A stretch of 64,000 bases of DNA from NCBI RefSeq assembly GCF_016863275.1, contig NZ_BOOO01000008.1, forward strand, positions 62,001 to 126,000, in the 5' to 3' direction. A program made the translations under genes and the position numbers. Below the pieces are notes generated by a model. The model saw only the letters and a list, made by a program, of their open reading frames with translations. It made no database searches and was not told the origin of the DNA. Position 1 is the stretch's first letter; every line of letters starts with the position of its first letter. This document shows positions 51,051 to 59,365 of the stretch, piece after piece. Source of the DNA: Planotetraspora mira. GTDB lineage: Bacteria; Actinomycetota; Actinomycetes; Streptosporangiales; Streptosporangiaceae.

Positions 51051-52634
51051 GTGACAGTCAAGAAGCGGGCTCGCCCTCCGATCGCAGCGGCCGTCTCCGG
51101 CCTGCTGGCGGCGACGGCGGCGCTGGGCGCGGCGGAACTGGCCGCCGCCCTGCTCCGGCCGCAGGCGAGCCCCCTTCTCGCGGTGGGCTCGGCGTTCATC
51201 GACCTCACCCCCGCATGGCTCAAGGACTTCGCGATCCGCACGTTCGGAGCCAATGACAAGCCCGTCCTGCTGCTCGGTCTGGTGACCGCGGTCGCCGCGT
51301 GCGCGGCCGCCGTCGGGGTCCTGTCGACCCGCCGGCCCCGCGTCGCGGCCGGGGGCCTGGCGGCGCTCGGCGCCATCGCGACCGTGGCGGCGCTGTCGCG
51401 CCCCGACGCGGTGCCCACCGACGCGCTGCCGTCACTGATTGCGGCCGTCACCGGTGTGCCGGCCCTTCTGGTGCTGCGCCGGGCCCGCCAACCGCAGATG
51501 CCGCGCCGCGAAACAGCGCCCCGGACGGCGCCCAAGACGGCGCCCGGGCCTCTGCCCGGGACGGTTCGTGCCGACAGGCGGGCACTGTTGCGAACGGGAG
51601 TCGCGGTGCTGGGCTTCGCCGCGATCAGCGGTGGGACCGCGCGTGCGGTGAACGCCGCGCGCGACGCCGCGGCAGGCGGCGCGGGCCTCACCCTGCCCCT
51701 GCCTTCCGATCCCGCACGGCCCCTGCCCCCGGGCAGCGACCTGCGCCTGCCCGGGCTGAGCTCCTTCACCACGCCGAACCGGAGCTTCTACCGCGTCGAC
51801 ACCGCCCTGGTCGTCCCGCGCGTGCCGTACCGGGACTGGCGGCTGCGCATCCACGGGCTCGTCGACCGGCCGGTCGAGCTGACCTTCGACCAGATCCTCT
51901 CCCGGCCGCTGCTCGAGCGGGACATCACGCTGACCTGTGTGTCGAACGAGGTCGGCAGCCCGTACGCCGGGCACGCGCGCTGGCTCGGCGTCGACCTGGC
52001 CGGGCTGCTGCGCGAGGCGGGAGTGCGGTCCGGGGCCGACCAGATCCTCTCGCGCTCCGCCGACGGATGGACCGGCGGCACTGCGGTGGAAGCCGTCCTG
52101 GACGGCCGCGACGCGCTGCTCGCCATCGGCATGAACGGCGAGGTCCTCCCCGCCGCGCACGGCTTCCCCGCCCGCATGATCGTCCCAGGCCTGTACGGCT
52201 ACGTCTCGGCGACCAAATGGGTGACCGAGATCAAACTCACCCGGTTCGCCGACGAGCAGGCCTACTGGACCCGCCGCGGATGGGCGGAGAGCGCCCCGAT
52301 CAAGACCGCCTCCCGCATCGAGGTTCCCAAGCCGTTCGCCCGCATCGCCGCGGGCCGTACGACCATCGCCGGGACCGCCTGGGCCCAGCACCGCGGGGTG
52401 GCCGCGGTCGAGGTCCGGGTGGATGAGGGGCCGTGGACACAGGCCCTTCTCGCCCCCACGCCGACGCCCGACACCTGGCGGCAGTGGCACCTGGACTGGG
52501 CGGCCACGCGCGGCGACCACCACCTGGAGGTCCGCGCCACCGACACCGCCGGCGAGGTCCAGCCGTCGCAGCGGACGCCGCCTTTCCCCGACGGCGCGAC
52601 CGGCCGCCACTCGGTCCTCGTGACCGTCCGATGA
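51051..52634 (+). CDS. Membrane-anchored molybdopterin-dependent oxidoreductase (sulfite-oxidase fold)
   Basis: This 527-residue protein starts at GTG 51051. The N-terminal part has four or five membrane helices (PPIAAAVSGLLAATAALGAA, VLLLGLVTAVAACAAAVGVL). A linker of about 50 residues with Pro/Thr/Ala repeats follows, then a second Tat-like RRALLRTGVAVLGFAAISGG. The oxidoreductase domain has FYRVDTALVVPRVPYRDWRL, RDITLTCVSNEVGSPYAGHA with the Mo-ligating Cys, and GMNGEVLPAAHGFPARMIVP. A C-terminal Ig-like dimerisation domain completes it. No ribosome binding site is needed if the transcript is leaderless. Its SigK promoter suggests an envelope redox role, for example methionine-sulfoxide repair. 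Confidence 0.9.
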   Translation: MTVKKRARPPIAAAVSGLLAATAALGAAELAAALLRPQASPLLAVGSAFIDLTPAWLKDFAIRTFGANDKPVLLLGLVTAVAACAAAVGVLSTRRPRVAAGGLAALGAIATVAALSRPDAVPTDALPSLIAAVTGVPALLVLRRARQPQMPRRETAPRTAPKTAPGPLPGTVRADRRALLRTGVAVLGFAAISGGTARAVNAARDAAAGGAGLTLPLPSDPARPLPPGSDLRLPGLSSFTTPNRSFYRVDTALVVPRVPYRDWRLRIHGLVDRPVELTFDQILSRPLLERDITLTCVSNEVGSPYAGHARWLGVDLAGLLREAGVRSGADQILSRSADGWTGGTAVEAVLDGRDALLAIGMNGEVLPAAHGFPARMIVPGLYGYVSATKWVTEIKLTRFADEQAYWTRRGWAESAPIKTASRIEVPKPFARIAAGRTTIAGTAWAQHRGVAAVEVRVDEGPWTQALLAPTPTPDTWRQWHLDWAATRGDHHLEVRATDTAGEVQPSQRTPPFPDGATGRHSVLVTVR

Positions 52635-52688
52635 CCGATCCCCACCATCAGTCCGACCCGACCCGACCCGACCCGAAGGAAGATCATC

Positions 52689-53306
52689 ATGAGGAAGACC
52701 CTGCTCGCCCTGCCCGTCCTCGCGGGAGCCCTCTGCCTGTCCGCGGCGTGCGGCGGCGGCACGGAGGCGACCCCGGCGTCCACCGCCGCCGCGCCGGCCA
52801 CCCAGGCCCCCATGTCACCGGCGCCCGCCGTGGCCATGCCGTTCGGCACCGCCTGCTCGGCCGTGCCCGCCTCCGGTGAGGGCAGCTTCACCGGGATGGC
52901 CGACGACCCGGTGGCGACGGCCGCCTCCAACAACCCCGTGCTGTCCACCCTGGTCACGGCGGTGAAGAAGGCCGGGCTCGTCGACACGCTCAACTCCGCC
53001 GAGGACATCACCGTCTTCGCGCCGACCAACGACGCCTTCGCCAAGATCCCGAAGGACACGCTGGACAAGGTGCTGGCCGACAAGAAGACGCTCACGAGCA
53101 TCCTCACCTACCACGTGGTCGCCGGCCGCAAGACTCCTGCCGACCTGGAGAACGGGTCGTTCACCACGCTGGAGGGCGCCAAGGTGACCACGACCGGCTC
53201 GGGCGAGAACTTCACGGCGGGCGGCGCCAACGTCGTCTGCGGCGACGTCCCGACCAGGAACGCGACCGTCTACATCATCGACACCGTCCTGATGCCGAAG
53301 AGCTGA
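52689..53306 (+). CDS. Fasciclin-domain lipoprotein (MPT83/MPT70-like)
   Basis: This secreted lipoprotein has 205 residues. The signal peptide MRKTLLALPVLAGALCLSAA is followed by a Cys (lipobox LSAAC), and an Ala/Pro/Thr-rich spacer comes next. The FAS1 domain (residues about 80-203) has the H1 and H2 boxes DITVFAPTNDAFAKIPKDTL and SILTYHVVAGR, and ends with YIIDTVLMPKS. Two Cys (residues 56 and 185) may form a disulfide as in MPT70. Mycobacterial mpt83/mpt70 belong to the SigK regulon, so its place after sigK-rskA is meaningful. ATG 52689 follows AAGGAAG; the upstream gap carries five CGACC tandem units. Confidence 0.92.
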   Translation: MRKTLLALPVLAGALCLSAACGGGTEATPASTAAAPATQAPMSPAPAVAMPFGTACSAVPASGEGSFTGMADDPVATAASNNPVLSTLVTAVKKAGLVDTLNSAEDITVFAPTNDAFAKIPKDTLDKVLADKKTLTSILTYHVVAGRKTPADLENGSFTTLEGAKVTTTGSGENFTAGGANVVCGDVPTRNATVYIIDTVLMPKS

Positions 53307-53331
53307 CCGTCTCCGGCTCCCGCGGGGCCGC

Positions 53332-53363
53332 GGCACCGCCCTTTGTTCCGGGAGGGCGGTGCC
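53332..53363 (+). terminator. Perfect 10-bp hairpin after fasciclin gene
   Basis: GGCACCGCCC and GGGCGGTGCC flank a 12-nt loop. It closes the SigK gene group. Confidence 0.8.
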
Positions 53364-53500
53364 GCCCTCACTCGCACATAAGGGGCAAAGTGCTCGTCAA
53401 CTGGTGTTACCGGAGACTCCACGCCGGGCATCGCGGGCATACGACGTGATTCATCACCGCCGTTCGACTCACGCTCGATATGTCGCCCTCGGAGGACGCC

Positions 53501-53758
53501 ATGGCCCAGACATCGCACGTCATCACCAGCGCACGCAGGCAACTGGACGAGCCGCACCTTGTCACCCTGCCGCTGGTCGGGACGGTGACCGTGCCTCCGC
53601 CCGACCGCCTCGCCTTCTATGCGGTGCTGGGACTGCTCGGGGTCCTGGAGATCGTCGAGTGGCCGATCGTGCTCCTCGTCGGGGCGGGCCACTTCCTCGC
53701 CCATCAGCGCCGGTACCCCACGCTGCAAGGGGTGGGCGAGGCCGCCGAGGCGGCCTAG
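53501..53758 (+). CDS. Small membrane protein
   Basis: The predicted protein has 85 residues and starts at ATG 53501 (MAQTSHVITSARRQLDEPHL) after GGAGGACGCC. One or two hydrophobic helices (RLAFYAVLGLLGVLEIVEWP, IVLLVGAGHFLA) follow a soluble N-terminus, and the tail is short and acidic. I do not recognise the family. It converges with the FMN-dependent hydroxyacid oxidase, with 4 bp between stop codons. It is credible because the start and ribosome binding site are good. Confidence 0.7.
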   Translation: MAQTSHVITSARRQLDEPHLVTLPLVGTVTVPPPDRLAFYAVLGLLGVLEIVEWPIVLLVGAGHFLAHQRRYPTLQGVGEAAEAA

Positions 53759-53762
53759 CGGG

Positions 53763-54926
53763 TCACGGATCGGCCAGAACCTCCGGAGTGATCTCCCCGA
53801 GGCTCGGGATGCCGCACACCATCATCGTGATGTCCAGGTCGGCCAGCAGGCTGCGGATCACGTGGCGGACGCCCGCCTCCCCCGCGAGCCCGAGCCCGTA
53901 GACGTAGGGACGGCCGAGCAGCACGGCCCGGGCGCCCAGGGCCAGCGCCTTGACCACATCGGACCCGGTGCGGATCCCGCTGTCGAACAGCACGCTGATC
54001 CGGTCCCCCACGGCGGCGGCCACCGCGGGCAGGGCGTCCAACGAGGCGATCGCCCCGTCGGCCTGCCGTCCGCCGTGGTTGGAGACGACGACGCCGTCCA
54101 TCCCCGCGGCGGCGGCGCGGCGCGCGTCGTCGGCGTGCAGGATGCCCTTCAGGATGATCGGGCCGTCCCAGCGTTCCCGCAGGAACGGAAGGTCCTTCCA
54201 GCTCAGTGACGCGTCGCCGAAGGTGGCCGTCCACGCGAGGACGGCGTCGTGCAGGTTGTGGTCGCCGATCGGAGAGCCGACCGCCTTCTGGAACACCGGA
54301 TCGGTGACGTAGTTGGCGATGCCGATCCCACGGAGGAACGGCAGGTACGCCTGGTCCAGGTCACGCGGCCGCCAGGCGAGCGTGTGGTTGTCCAGCGTGA
54401 CGACGAGGGCCCGATAGCCGGCCGCCCGCGCGCGGTCGAGGAAGCTCTCCGCCAGGTCGCGGTCCTTCGGCCAGTAGAGCTGGTACCACCGGGGGCCGCC
54501 CGCGCTCGCCTCCGCCACCTGCTCCATCGAGTGGGCGGCGGCCGTGCTCAGCACCATGGTCGTGCCGAGGCCTGCCGCGGCGCGGGCCACGGCGAGCTCC
54601 CCCTCGGAGTGCATGATCGCCAGAACGCCGACCGGGGCGAGCAGAACCGGCGCGGGCATCCGCTCGCCGAGCAGCTCCAGCGACGTGTCCGGCTCCGCGA
54701 CGCCGCTCAGCATCCTCGGGACGATCCGGTGACGCTCGAAGGCCGCGCGGTTGGCGCGCGCGGTGGACTCCGTGCCGGCGGCCCCGGCGACATAGGCGAA
54801 CGCCCGGGGCTCGAGCCGCTCCTCCGCCGTCCGTTCCAGCGCGTCGAGGTCGGTCGGCAGGCCGGGCAGCACGCCCTCGAGCCCGCGGAAGTAGATTTCG
54901 CGCTGATAATCGGCGAGCACGGCCAT
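53763..54926 (-). CDS. FMN-dependent alpha-hydroxyacid oxidase (lactate 2-monooxygenase-like)
   Basis: This TIM-barrel flavoenzyme has 387 residues and starts at ATG 54926. It has the FMN/substrate features LAPVGVLAIMHSEGELAVAR, TMVLSTAAAHSMEQVAEASA and WYQLYWPKDR, and LSWKDLPFLRERWDGPIILK with the flavin-binding Lys. The active-site DGVVVSNHGGRQADGA with His and Arg follows, then FDSGIRTGSDVVKALALGA and LGRPYVYGLGLAG. The order and length fit lactate 2-monooxygenase and related oxidases more than L-lactate dehydrogenase LldD. The true substrate is uncertain. It is monocistronic here. Confidence 0.92.
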   Translation of the reverse strand: MAVLADYQREIYFRGLEGVLPGLPTDLDALERTAEERLEPRAFAYVAGAAGTESTARANRAAFERHRIVPRMLSGVAEPDTSLELLGERMPAPVLLAPVGVLAIMHSEGELAVARAAAGLGTTMVLSTAAAHSMEQVAEASAGGPRWYQLYWPKDRDLAESFLDRARAAGYRALVVTLDNHTLAWRPRDLDQAYLPFLRGIGIANYVTDPVFQKAVGSPIGDHNLHDAVLAWTATFGDASLSWKDLPFLRERWDGPIILKGILHADDARRAAAAGMDGVVVSNHGGRQADGAIASLDALPAVAAAVGDRISVLFDSGIRTGSDVVKALALGARAVLLGRPYVYGLGLAGEAGVRHVIRSLLADLDITMMVCGIPSLGEITPEVLADP

Positions 54927-55219
54927 GATCGCTCCCCTTCCTGTGACGCGGCTCAGGCGGGTGTCGGGCCGTGTGGCCGCATCGGGCGATCAGCGAGTCT
55001 CCTGGGCGATGATCGACCGCCCCACCTCGCAACTTGCACTCCGCAAGATCTCGATACCGTCGACCCTACGCCTCCGGTTTTCGCCCGGGTAAGGCAGCTC
55101 GGCTCTCTCCACCGCGGTACGGACGAGTCGTGGCCGCGCCCCTGACGTCCGGCCGAGCCGTACGGCAGCCGGTCGGCGCCGGCGCCCACGTCCGGGACTC
55201 GGACCGTAGTCTCACCGGT

Positions 55220-55330
55220 ATGAATCTTGGACGGTTGAGCAGCGCGGGCCTGATGTCGTCCGACGGCACAGCGGCCCTGGTGTCCGCGCGTGCCCGGCGC
55301 CGGGCACGCGCGTCCGCCCAGACGCGATGA
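55220..55330 (+). CDS. Possible 36-codon ORF upstream of membrane protein
   Basis: ATG 55220 opens a short basic frame (MNLGRLSSAGLMSSDGTAAL then Arg-rich) whose TGA overlaps the next start codon as ATGA. No ribosome binding site is seen; TAGTCT 7 bp before the start could be a -10 of a leaderless transcript. It may be a leader or simply chance. Confidence 0.3.
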   Translation: MNLGRLSSAGLMSSDGTAALVSARARRRARASAQTR

Positions 55331-55734
55331 GCGGCACCACGGACACGGCCCCCGCACTGAGCCCGCACCGGCCCCTCGCCCTTCGTCTCCCCGCGGCGCT
55401 GCTGGCCTGCGTGGCCGTGCCGGTAGGGATGATCACGCTGCCGTGGGCGGCGTTCATCGTGGTGGCATGCGTGAGATCGCTGCTCCGCGGCTCCGAAGGG
55501 AACTGGCTCGGACTGGTGACGATGGGCGTGGCCCCCCTCGTCGGATACCCGGCAGCGGCCGTGTTGTGGTCGCGCTCCCGCCGGGCCGCGACCCTGCGCC
55601 GGGGATGGATCCTCGCGCTGCTGGGCGTCCTCGTGATCGTCGCCGTCTCCTTCATGTCCCTCTACGCGCTCGGATACGGCTTCTACGACGAGTGGAAGGA
55701 GACCCAGCCCGGCGGCCGGGGCTATCACCCCTGA
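55327..55734 (+). CDS. Small polytopic membrane protein
   Basis: The predicted protein has 135 residues with three hydrophobic helices (RLPAALLACVAVPVGMITLP, GLVTMGVAPLVGYPAAAVLW, GWILALLGVLVIVAVSFMSL) and a charged, Tyr-rich C-terminus. ATG 55327 overlaps the stop of a short upstream frame. The family is unknown to me. It lies between the divergent hydroxyacid oxidase and the LuxR regulator. Confidence 0.7.
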   Translation: MSGTTDTAPALSPHRPLALRLPAALLACVAVPVGMITLPWAAFIVVACVRSLLRGSEGNWLGLVTMGVAPLVGYPAAAVLWSRSRRAATLRRGWILALLGVLVIVAVSFMSLYALGYGFYDEWKETQPGGRGYHP

Positions 55735-55846
55735 CGAACCCGGCCTGCCGTACGAGCCCGCCCCTTCGAAGACCCGAAAATGTCGCATTGGGTGAGGTTG
55801 ACGACAATCGGTGTCCCTGTGATCGTCTCGCCGTAAGATCACAGGG

Positions 55847-58552
55847 GTGTTGCTGGGGAGAGACCCGGAGCTCGGGGTCATCGATCGGCTGGTTGATGAG
55901 GTCCGGGCGAGCACGGGCCGGGCCCTCGTGCTGAAGGGCGAGCCGGGAATCGGCAAGTCGGCTCTGCTGGACCATGCGGTGATGCGAGCCGGGCGGGACA
56001 TGCGTGTGCTCCGGGTGGCGGGTGTCGAGGGTGAGGCCGAGCTGCCCTACTCCGCCCTCCACCTCCTGCTGCGTTCCGTCATCGACCGGATCGGCGTGCT
56101 GCCCGCTCCCCAGGCGGCCGCGCTCCGCGGCGCCTTCGGGATGGGACCCGCCGCAGGCGCCGACCGGTTTCTGGTCGGGCTCGCCACCCTCACCCTGCTG
56201 TCCGAACTGGCCACGGAGCAGCCACTGTTGTGCCTGGTCGACGATGCCCACTGGGTCGACACCGCATCCGCCGACACCCTGCGTTTCGCGGGACGCCGCC
56301 TTGAGCACGACCCCGTCGGCCTGATGATGGCGGCCAGGGAGGGCGGGCGACCGGCCGGCCACGCGTCGTCCTCCACGGACCTTCCGGTCATGTGGCTCGG
56401 CGGGCTGCCGCACGACGCGGCGACGGCCCTGCTCGCCCAGGAGGCCCCCGGTTTGCCGGCGCGGCTCCGGGACCGGGTGCTGGCCGCCGCGGGCGGCAAT
56501 CCGCTCGCCCTGCGGGAACTGCCCAAGACGGTGGGCGACGAGGACTCGCCCACTGATCCACTGCCGATCACCGAACACCTGCAACGCGCCTTCACCGGGC
56601 AGATCGACCGATTGGAGGAGGCCACCAGGAATCTCCTCGTCATCGTCGCGGCGGAGGGCACCGGTGAGCTGGGCACGGTGATGCGGGCCGCCGACCTCCT
56701 CGATGTGCCGACGACGGCCCTGGCCGAAGCCGAGCGGGCCGGACTCGTCGTCGTCACCGCCGGCTCGGTGCGGTTCCGGCATCCGCTGGTGCGGACCGCG
56801 GCCTACCGGGGTGCCTTGTTCACCCAACGGCGTACCGTGCACCAAGCCCTTGCCGGGATCGTCGCCGGGAGCGATCCGCACCGATGGGCCTGGCATCTCG
56901 CCGCCGCGGCGTTCGGACCGGACGAGAGGGCCGCCGCCGCCTTGGAACGGACGGCGGAGAGCTCTGTACAGCGGGACGGCCAGGCCGCGGCCGTCGCGGC
57001 CTACGAGCGGGCGGCACAACTCAGCGAGGACGGCGCGGCGCAGAGCCGGCGCCTGTCGGCCGGCGCCGTGGCGGCGATCGAGGCCGGCCTGTTCCAGCGG
57101 GCCGAGGAGTTGTGCGACGCGGCCGCGCGGCTCACCGATGAGCCGGTCGTCCTCGCCCGGCTGGCCAACGCCCGTGGCCGGCTGGAGTTCGAGCATGGCA
57201 GCCCGCGAGTCGCCGCGTGCCTCATGCTCGACGGAGCCGTCAAAATCGCCGTCGAGGCGCCCGCGGAGGCCGCCGGAATGCTGGTGATGGCGACCTACTA
57301 CGCAGGGCACGGTGTGGACCTCCCGCTCGCGGGCCAGGCGGTGGCGATCCTGGACACGCTCGATCTGCCGGCGGACCACGACTTCCAGCCGTACATGCGT
57401 CAGGCACGCGGGTTCTACAAGATCATCGCGGGTGATGTCGCCGACCCCGCCATGTTCTTCGCGCTCCGTCCCACCTCGGTCTGGGAGCGGACCTGGACGG
57501 CGCGCGTGCTCACCGTCGCCGGGCACGCGTCGGCGGCGCTGGAGATGTCGGCGGCCATGGTCGCCGAGACGCGGACGACCGGCCTCATCGGGCACCTCGC
57601 CAACGCGCTCTTTCACCAGGCCTGCGCTCAGGCGCTGCTCGGGCGGCATCAGGCCGCGGCCGAGTCGGCCCAACAGGCCCTCACGATCGCGGCCGACACG
57701 GGCCAGGGCTCAGTCGCGACCTATCTGCGCGGCTTGCTCGCCTGGCTGGCGGCGCTGGACGGGGACGACGAGCGCTGCGTCGCCTACGCCGACGAGGCGA
57801 TCCGCCATGCCGATGACCATCGCGCCCCGCCCAGCGCGGCGGACGCCACCTGGGCGCTGGCCCTGCTCGATCTCGGTCGCGGCCGCTACGAATCCGCGCT
57901 GAGCCGAATGGAGAACCGGTGGCGCTCCTGGCCGTACAGCACCGCCTGGGCCCGGAGCACCGCCGACCATGTCGAGGCCGCGATCCGGGCCGGGAAGCCC
58001 GGCATCGCGGCCCGGCTCGTCGGCGAACTCGAAGCCGACATCGGGAAGCTCCTCGACCCGTGCGGCCCGTCCATCGTGGCCCGTTGCCGCGCCCTGGTCA
58101 GCCCGGCGGAGGAGGCCGAACACCACTTCAGGACGGCCCTGGGGCCGGGAGCGTGCGAGGACCGGCCGTTCGAGCGGGCACGCACACTACTCGTCTACGG
58201 CGAGTGGCTCCGGCGTGAGCATCGCAAGACCGAGGCGCGGGTCCAGCTCCGGGCGGCCCTGGAGATCTTCCGGCGCACCGGGGCGGAGCTCTGGGCGAGC
58301 CGCGCCCAGGCCGAACTGCGGGCCACCGGCGACCGCTCTGCCACCCGTGTCCCCGAGTCCCGCCTGGTCGGCCGGCTGACCCCTCAGGAACTCCAGGTCG
58401 TACGGCTCGCCGCGACCGGTGCCACCAACCGTGACATCGGAGCGCAGATGTTCCTCAGTCCGCGCACGGTGGCCCAGCACCTCTACCGGGCGTTCCCCAA
58501 GCTCGGCATCACCACCCGTACCGAACTCGCCGCCCTCGACCTCGATCTCTGA
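55847..58552 (+). CDS. LuxR-family LAL regulator with AAA-type ATPase
   Basis: This large ATP-binding LuxR regulator has 901 residues and starts at GTG 55847 (MLLGRDPELGVIDRLVDEVR). Walker A is GEPGIGKSALLDHA near residue 32, and Walker B is LLCLVDDAHWVD near residue 126. A long TPR-like middle (residues about 350-830) has many Ala-rich helices. The C-terminal LuxR helix-turn-helix (LTPQELQVVRLAATGATNRD and IGAQMFLSPRTVAQHLYRAF) ends the protein. Members often activate catabolic or antibiotic clusters. Its target is not evident here, as no operon partner follows and both neighbours look independent. Confidence 0.93.
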   Translation: MLLGRDPELGVIDRLVDEVRASTGRALVLKGEPGIGKSALLDHAVMRAGRDMRVLRVAGVEGEAELPYSALHLLLRSVIDRIGVLPAPQAAALRGAFGMGPAAGADRFLVGLATLTLLSELATEQPLLCLVDDAHWVDTASADTLRFAGRRLEHDPVGLMMAAREGGRPAGHASSSTDLPVMWLGGLPHDAATALLAQEAPGLPARLRDRVLAAAGGNPLALRELPKTVGDEDSPTDPLPITEHLQRAFTGQIDRLEEATRNLLVIVAAEGTGELGTVMRAADLLDVPTTALAEAERAGLVVVTAGSVRFRHPLVRTAAYRGALFTQRRTVHQALAGIVAGSDPHRWAWHLAAAAFGPDERAAAALERTAESSVQRDGQAAAVAAYERAAQLSEDGAAQSRRLSAGAVAAIEAGLFQRAEELCDAAARLTDEPVVLARLANARGRLEFEHGSPRVAACLMLDGAVKIAVEAPAEAAGMLVMATYYAGHGVDLPLAGQAVAILDTLDLPADHDFQPYMRQARGFYKIIAGDVADPAMFFALRPTSVWERTWTARVLTVAGHASAALEMSAAMVAETRTTGLIGHLANALFHQACAQALLGRHQAAAESAQQALTIAADTGQGSVATYLRGLLAWLAALDGDDERCVAYADEAIRHADDHRAPPSAADATWALALLDLGRGRYESALSRMENRWRSWPYSTAWARSTADHVEAAIRAGKPGIAARLVGELEADIGKLLDPCGPSIVARCRALVSPAEEAEHHFRTALGPGACEDRPFERARTLLVYGEWLRREHRKTEARVQLRAALEIFRRTGAELWASRAQAELRATGDRSATRVPESRLVGRLTPQELQVVRLAATGATNRDIGAQMFLSPRTVAQHLYRAFPKLGITTRTELAALDLDL

Positions 58553-58849
58553 CCGAGTCCGGGCACGTGCCCGTGTGGGGGCGATGCCGGCGGATGCAAG
58601 CGGCCCGCCGGACATTTCACACGCTCTTCGGTCGCACAAACGCACGCGGGGGAACGAATTGAGTCATCTGACTCAGTTCTCCGATCGCGGTCGAATTCGA
58701 AATGGCGACCGGTTTAACCCGCCACGGACCGCCGGTGAACGGCCGGAGCCGCCCTCGTGGCGATTTTGAGTATTCCGTCGGATTCATTTCAAGATCGCGC
58801 CCTCATAGCGTTGCCGATGGATAACGGCCAATTCGACGGGAAGGCCCCC

Positions 58850-59254
58850 ATGAAGAACATCTTGAAGCGGACCGCCGTGCTCGCGGGTGCCGCGGCCCTG
58901 GCCGGCACGGTGATGGCGGCTCCGGCCTCCGCCGCCACCCCCGCCGGCATCTGCGGCTCCGGTTACTACGTGCTCGACTCCCACGCCGTCGGCGCCTACG
59001 CGACGGTCTACGTGCTGTACAAGAGCGGCGGCGACAACTGCGCCGTCACCCTCCTGAAGAAGCCGGACGGCAAGAAGCACCAGCTCGGCGTCTACCTTCG
59101 GTACCAGGGTGGCACGATGCAGAAGGACGTGGACATGTACAGCACCTACGCCGGCCCTGTGTATGTGCACGCCCCGTCGAAGTGCATCGAGTGGAGCGGC
59201 CTTTCCGGCATCGACGACGGTACCTACGTCAGCCCTTGGGAGTTCTGCGACTGA
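58850..59254 (+). CDS. Small secreted protein
   Basis: This exported protein of 134 residues starts at ATG 58850 after GAAGG. A Sec signal peptide (KNILKRTAVLAGAAALAGTV, cleavage near ASA-A) precedes a mature domain of about 100 residues with four Cys (CGSGYYVLDSH, DNCAVTLLK, KCIEWSG, EFCD), probably two disulfides. The domain is rich in Tyr and beta-type alternation (AYATVYVLYKSGG). Related short secreted proteins are common in actinomycetes, but their function is unknown. A strong terminator follows. Confidence 0.82.
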   Translation: MKNILKRTAVLAGAAALAGTVMAAPASAATPAGICGSGYYVLDSHAVGAYATVYVLYKSGGDNCAVTLLKKPDGKKHQLGVYLRYQGGTMQKDVDMYSTYAGPVYVHAPSKCIEWSGLSGIDDGTYVSPWEFCD

Positions 59255-59273
59255 CCCGTCGCCCCGGTGCGTG

Positions 59274-59305
59274 GACCCCGCTCCCAGCCGATGGGATGCG
59301 GGGTC
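59274..59305 (+). terminator. Intrinsic terminator after small secreted protein
   Basis: GACCCCGC pairs with GCGGGGTC over a 16-nt loop and is followed by TTT, one of the few hairpins here with a short U-run. Confidence 0.8.
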
Positions 59306-59365
59306 TTTCCGATCACTGATTTCCGTACGGCAGGCCCGAACATGAGCGGGTGTCGTTCCCTACCG

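Noticed and set aside
52655-52680. Functional tandem repeat CGACC x5 before the fasciclin gene
   Set aside because: It is short, lies just before the ribosome binding site, and is common low-complexity in such GC-rich DNA. I mention it only in the gene entry.
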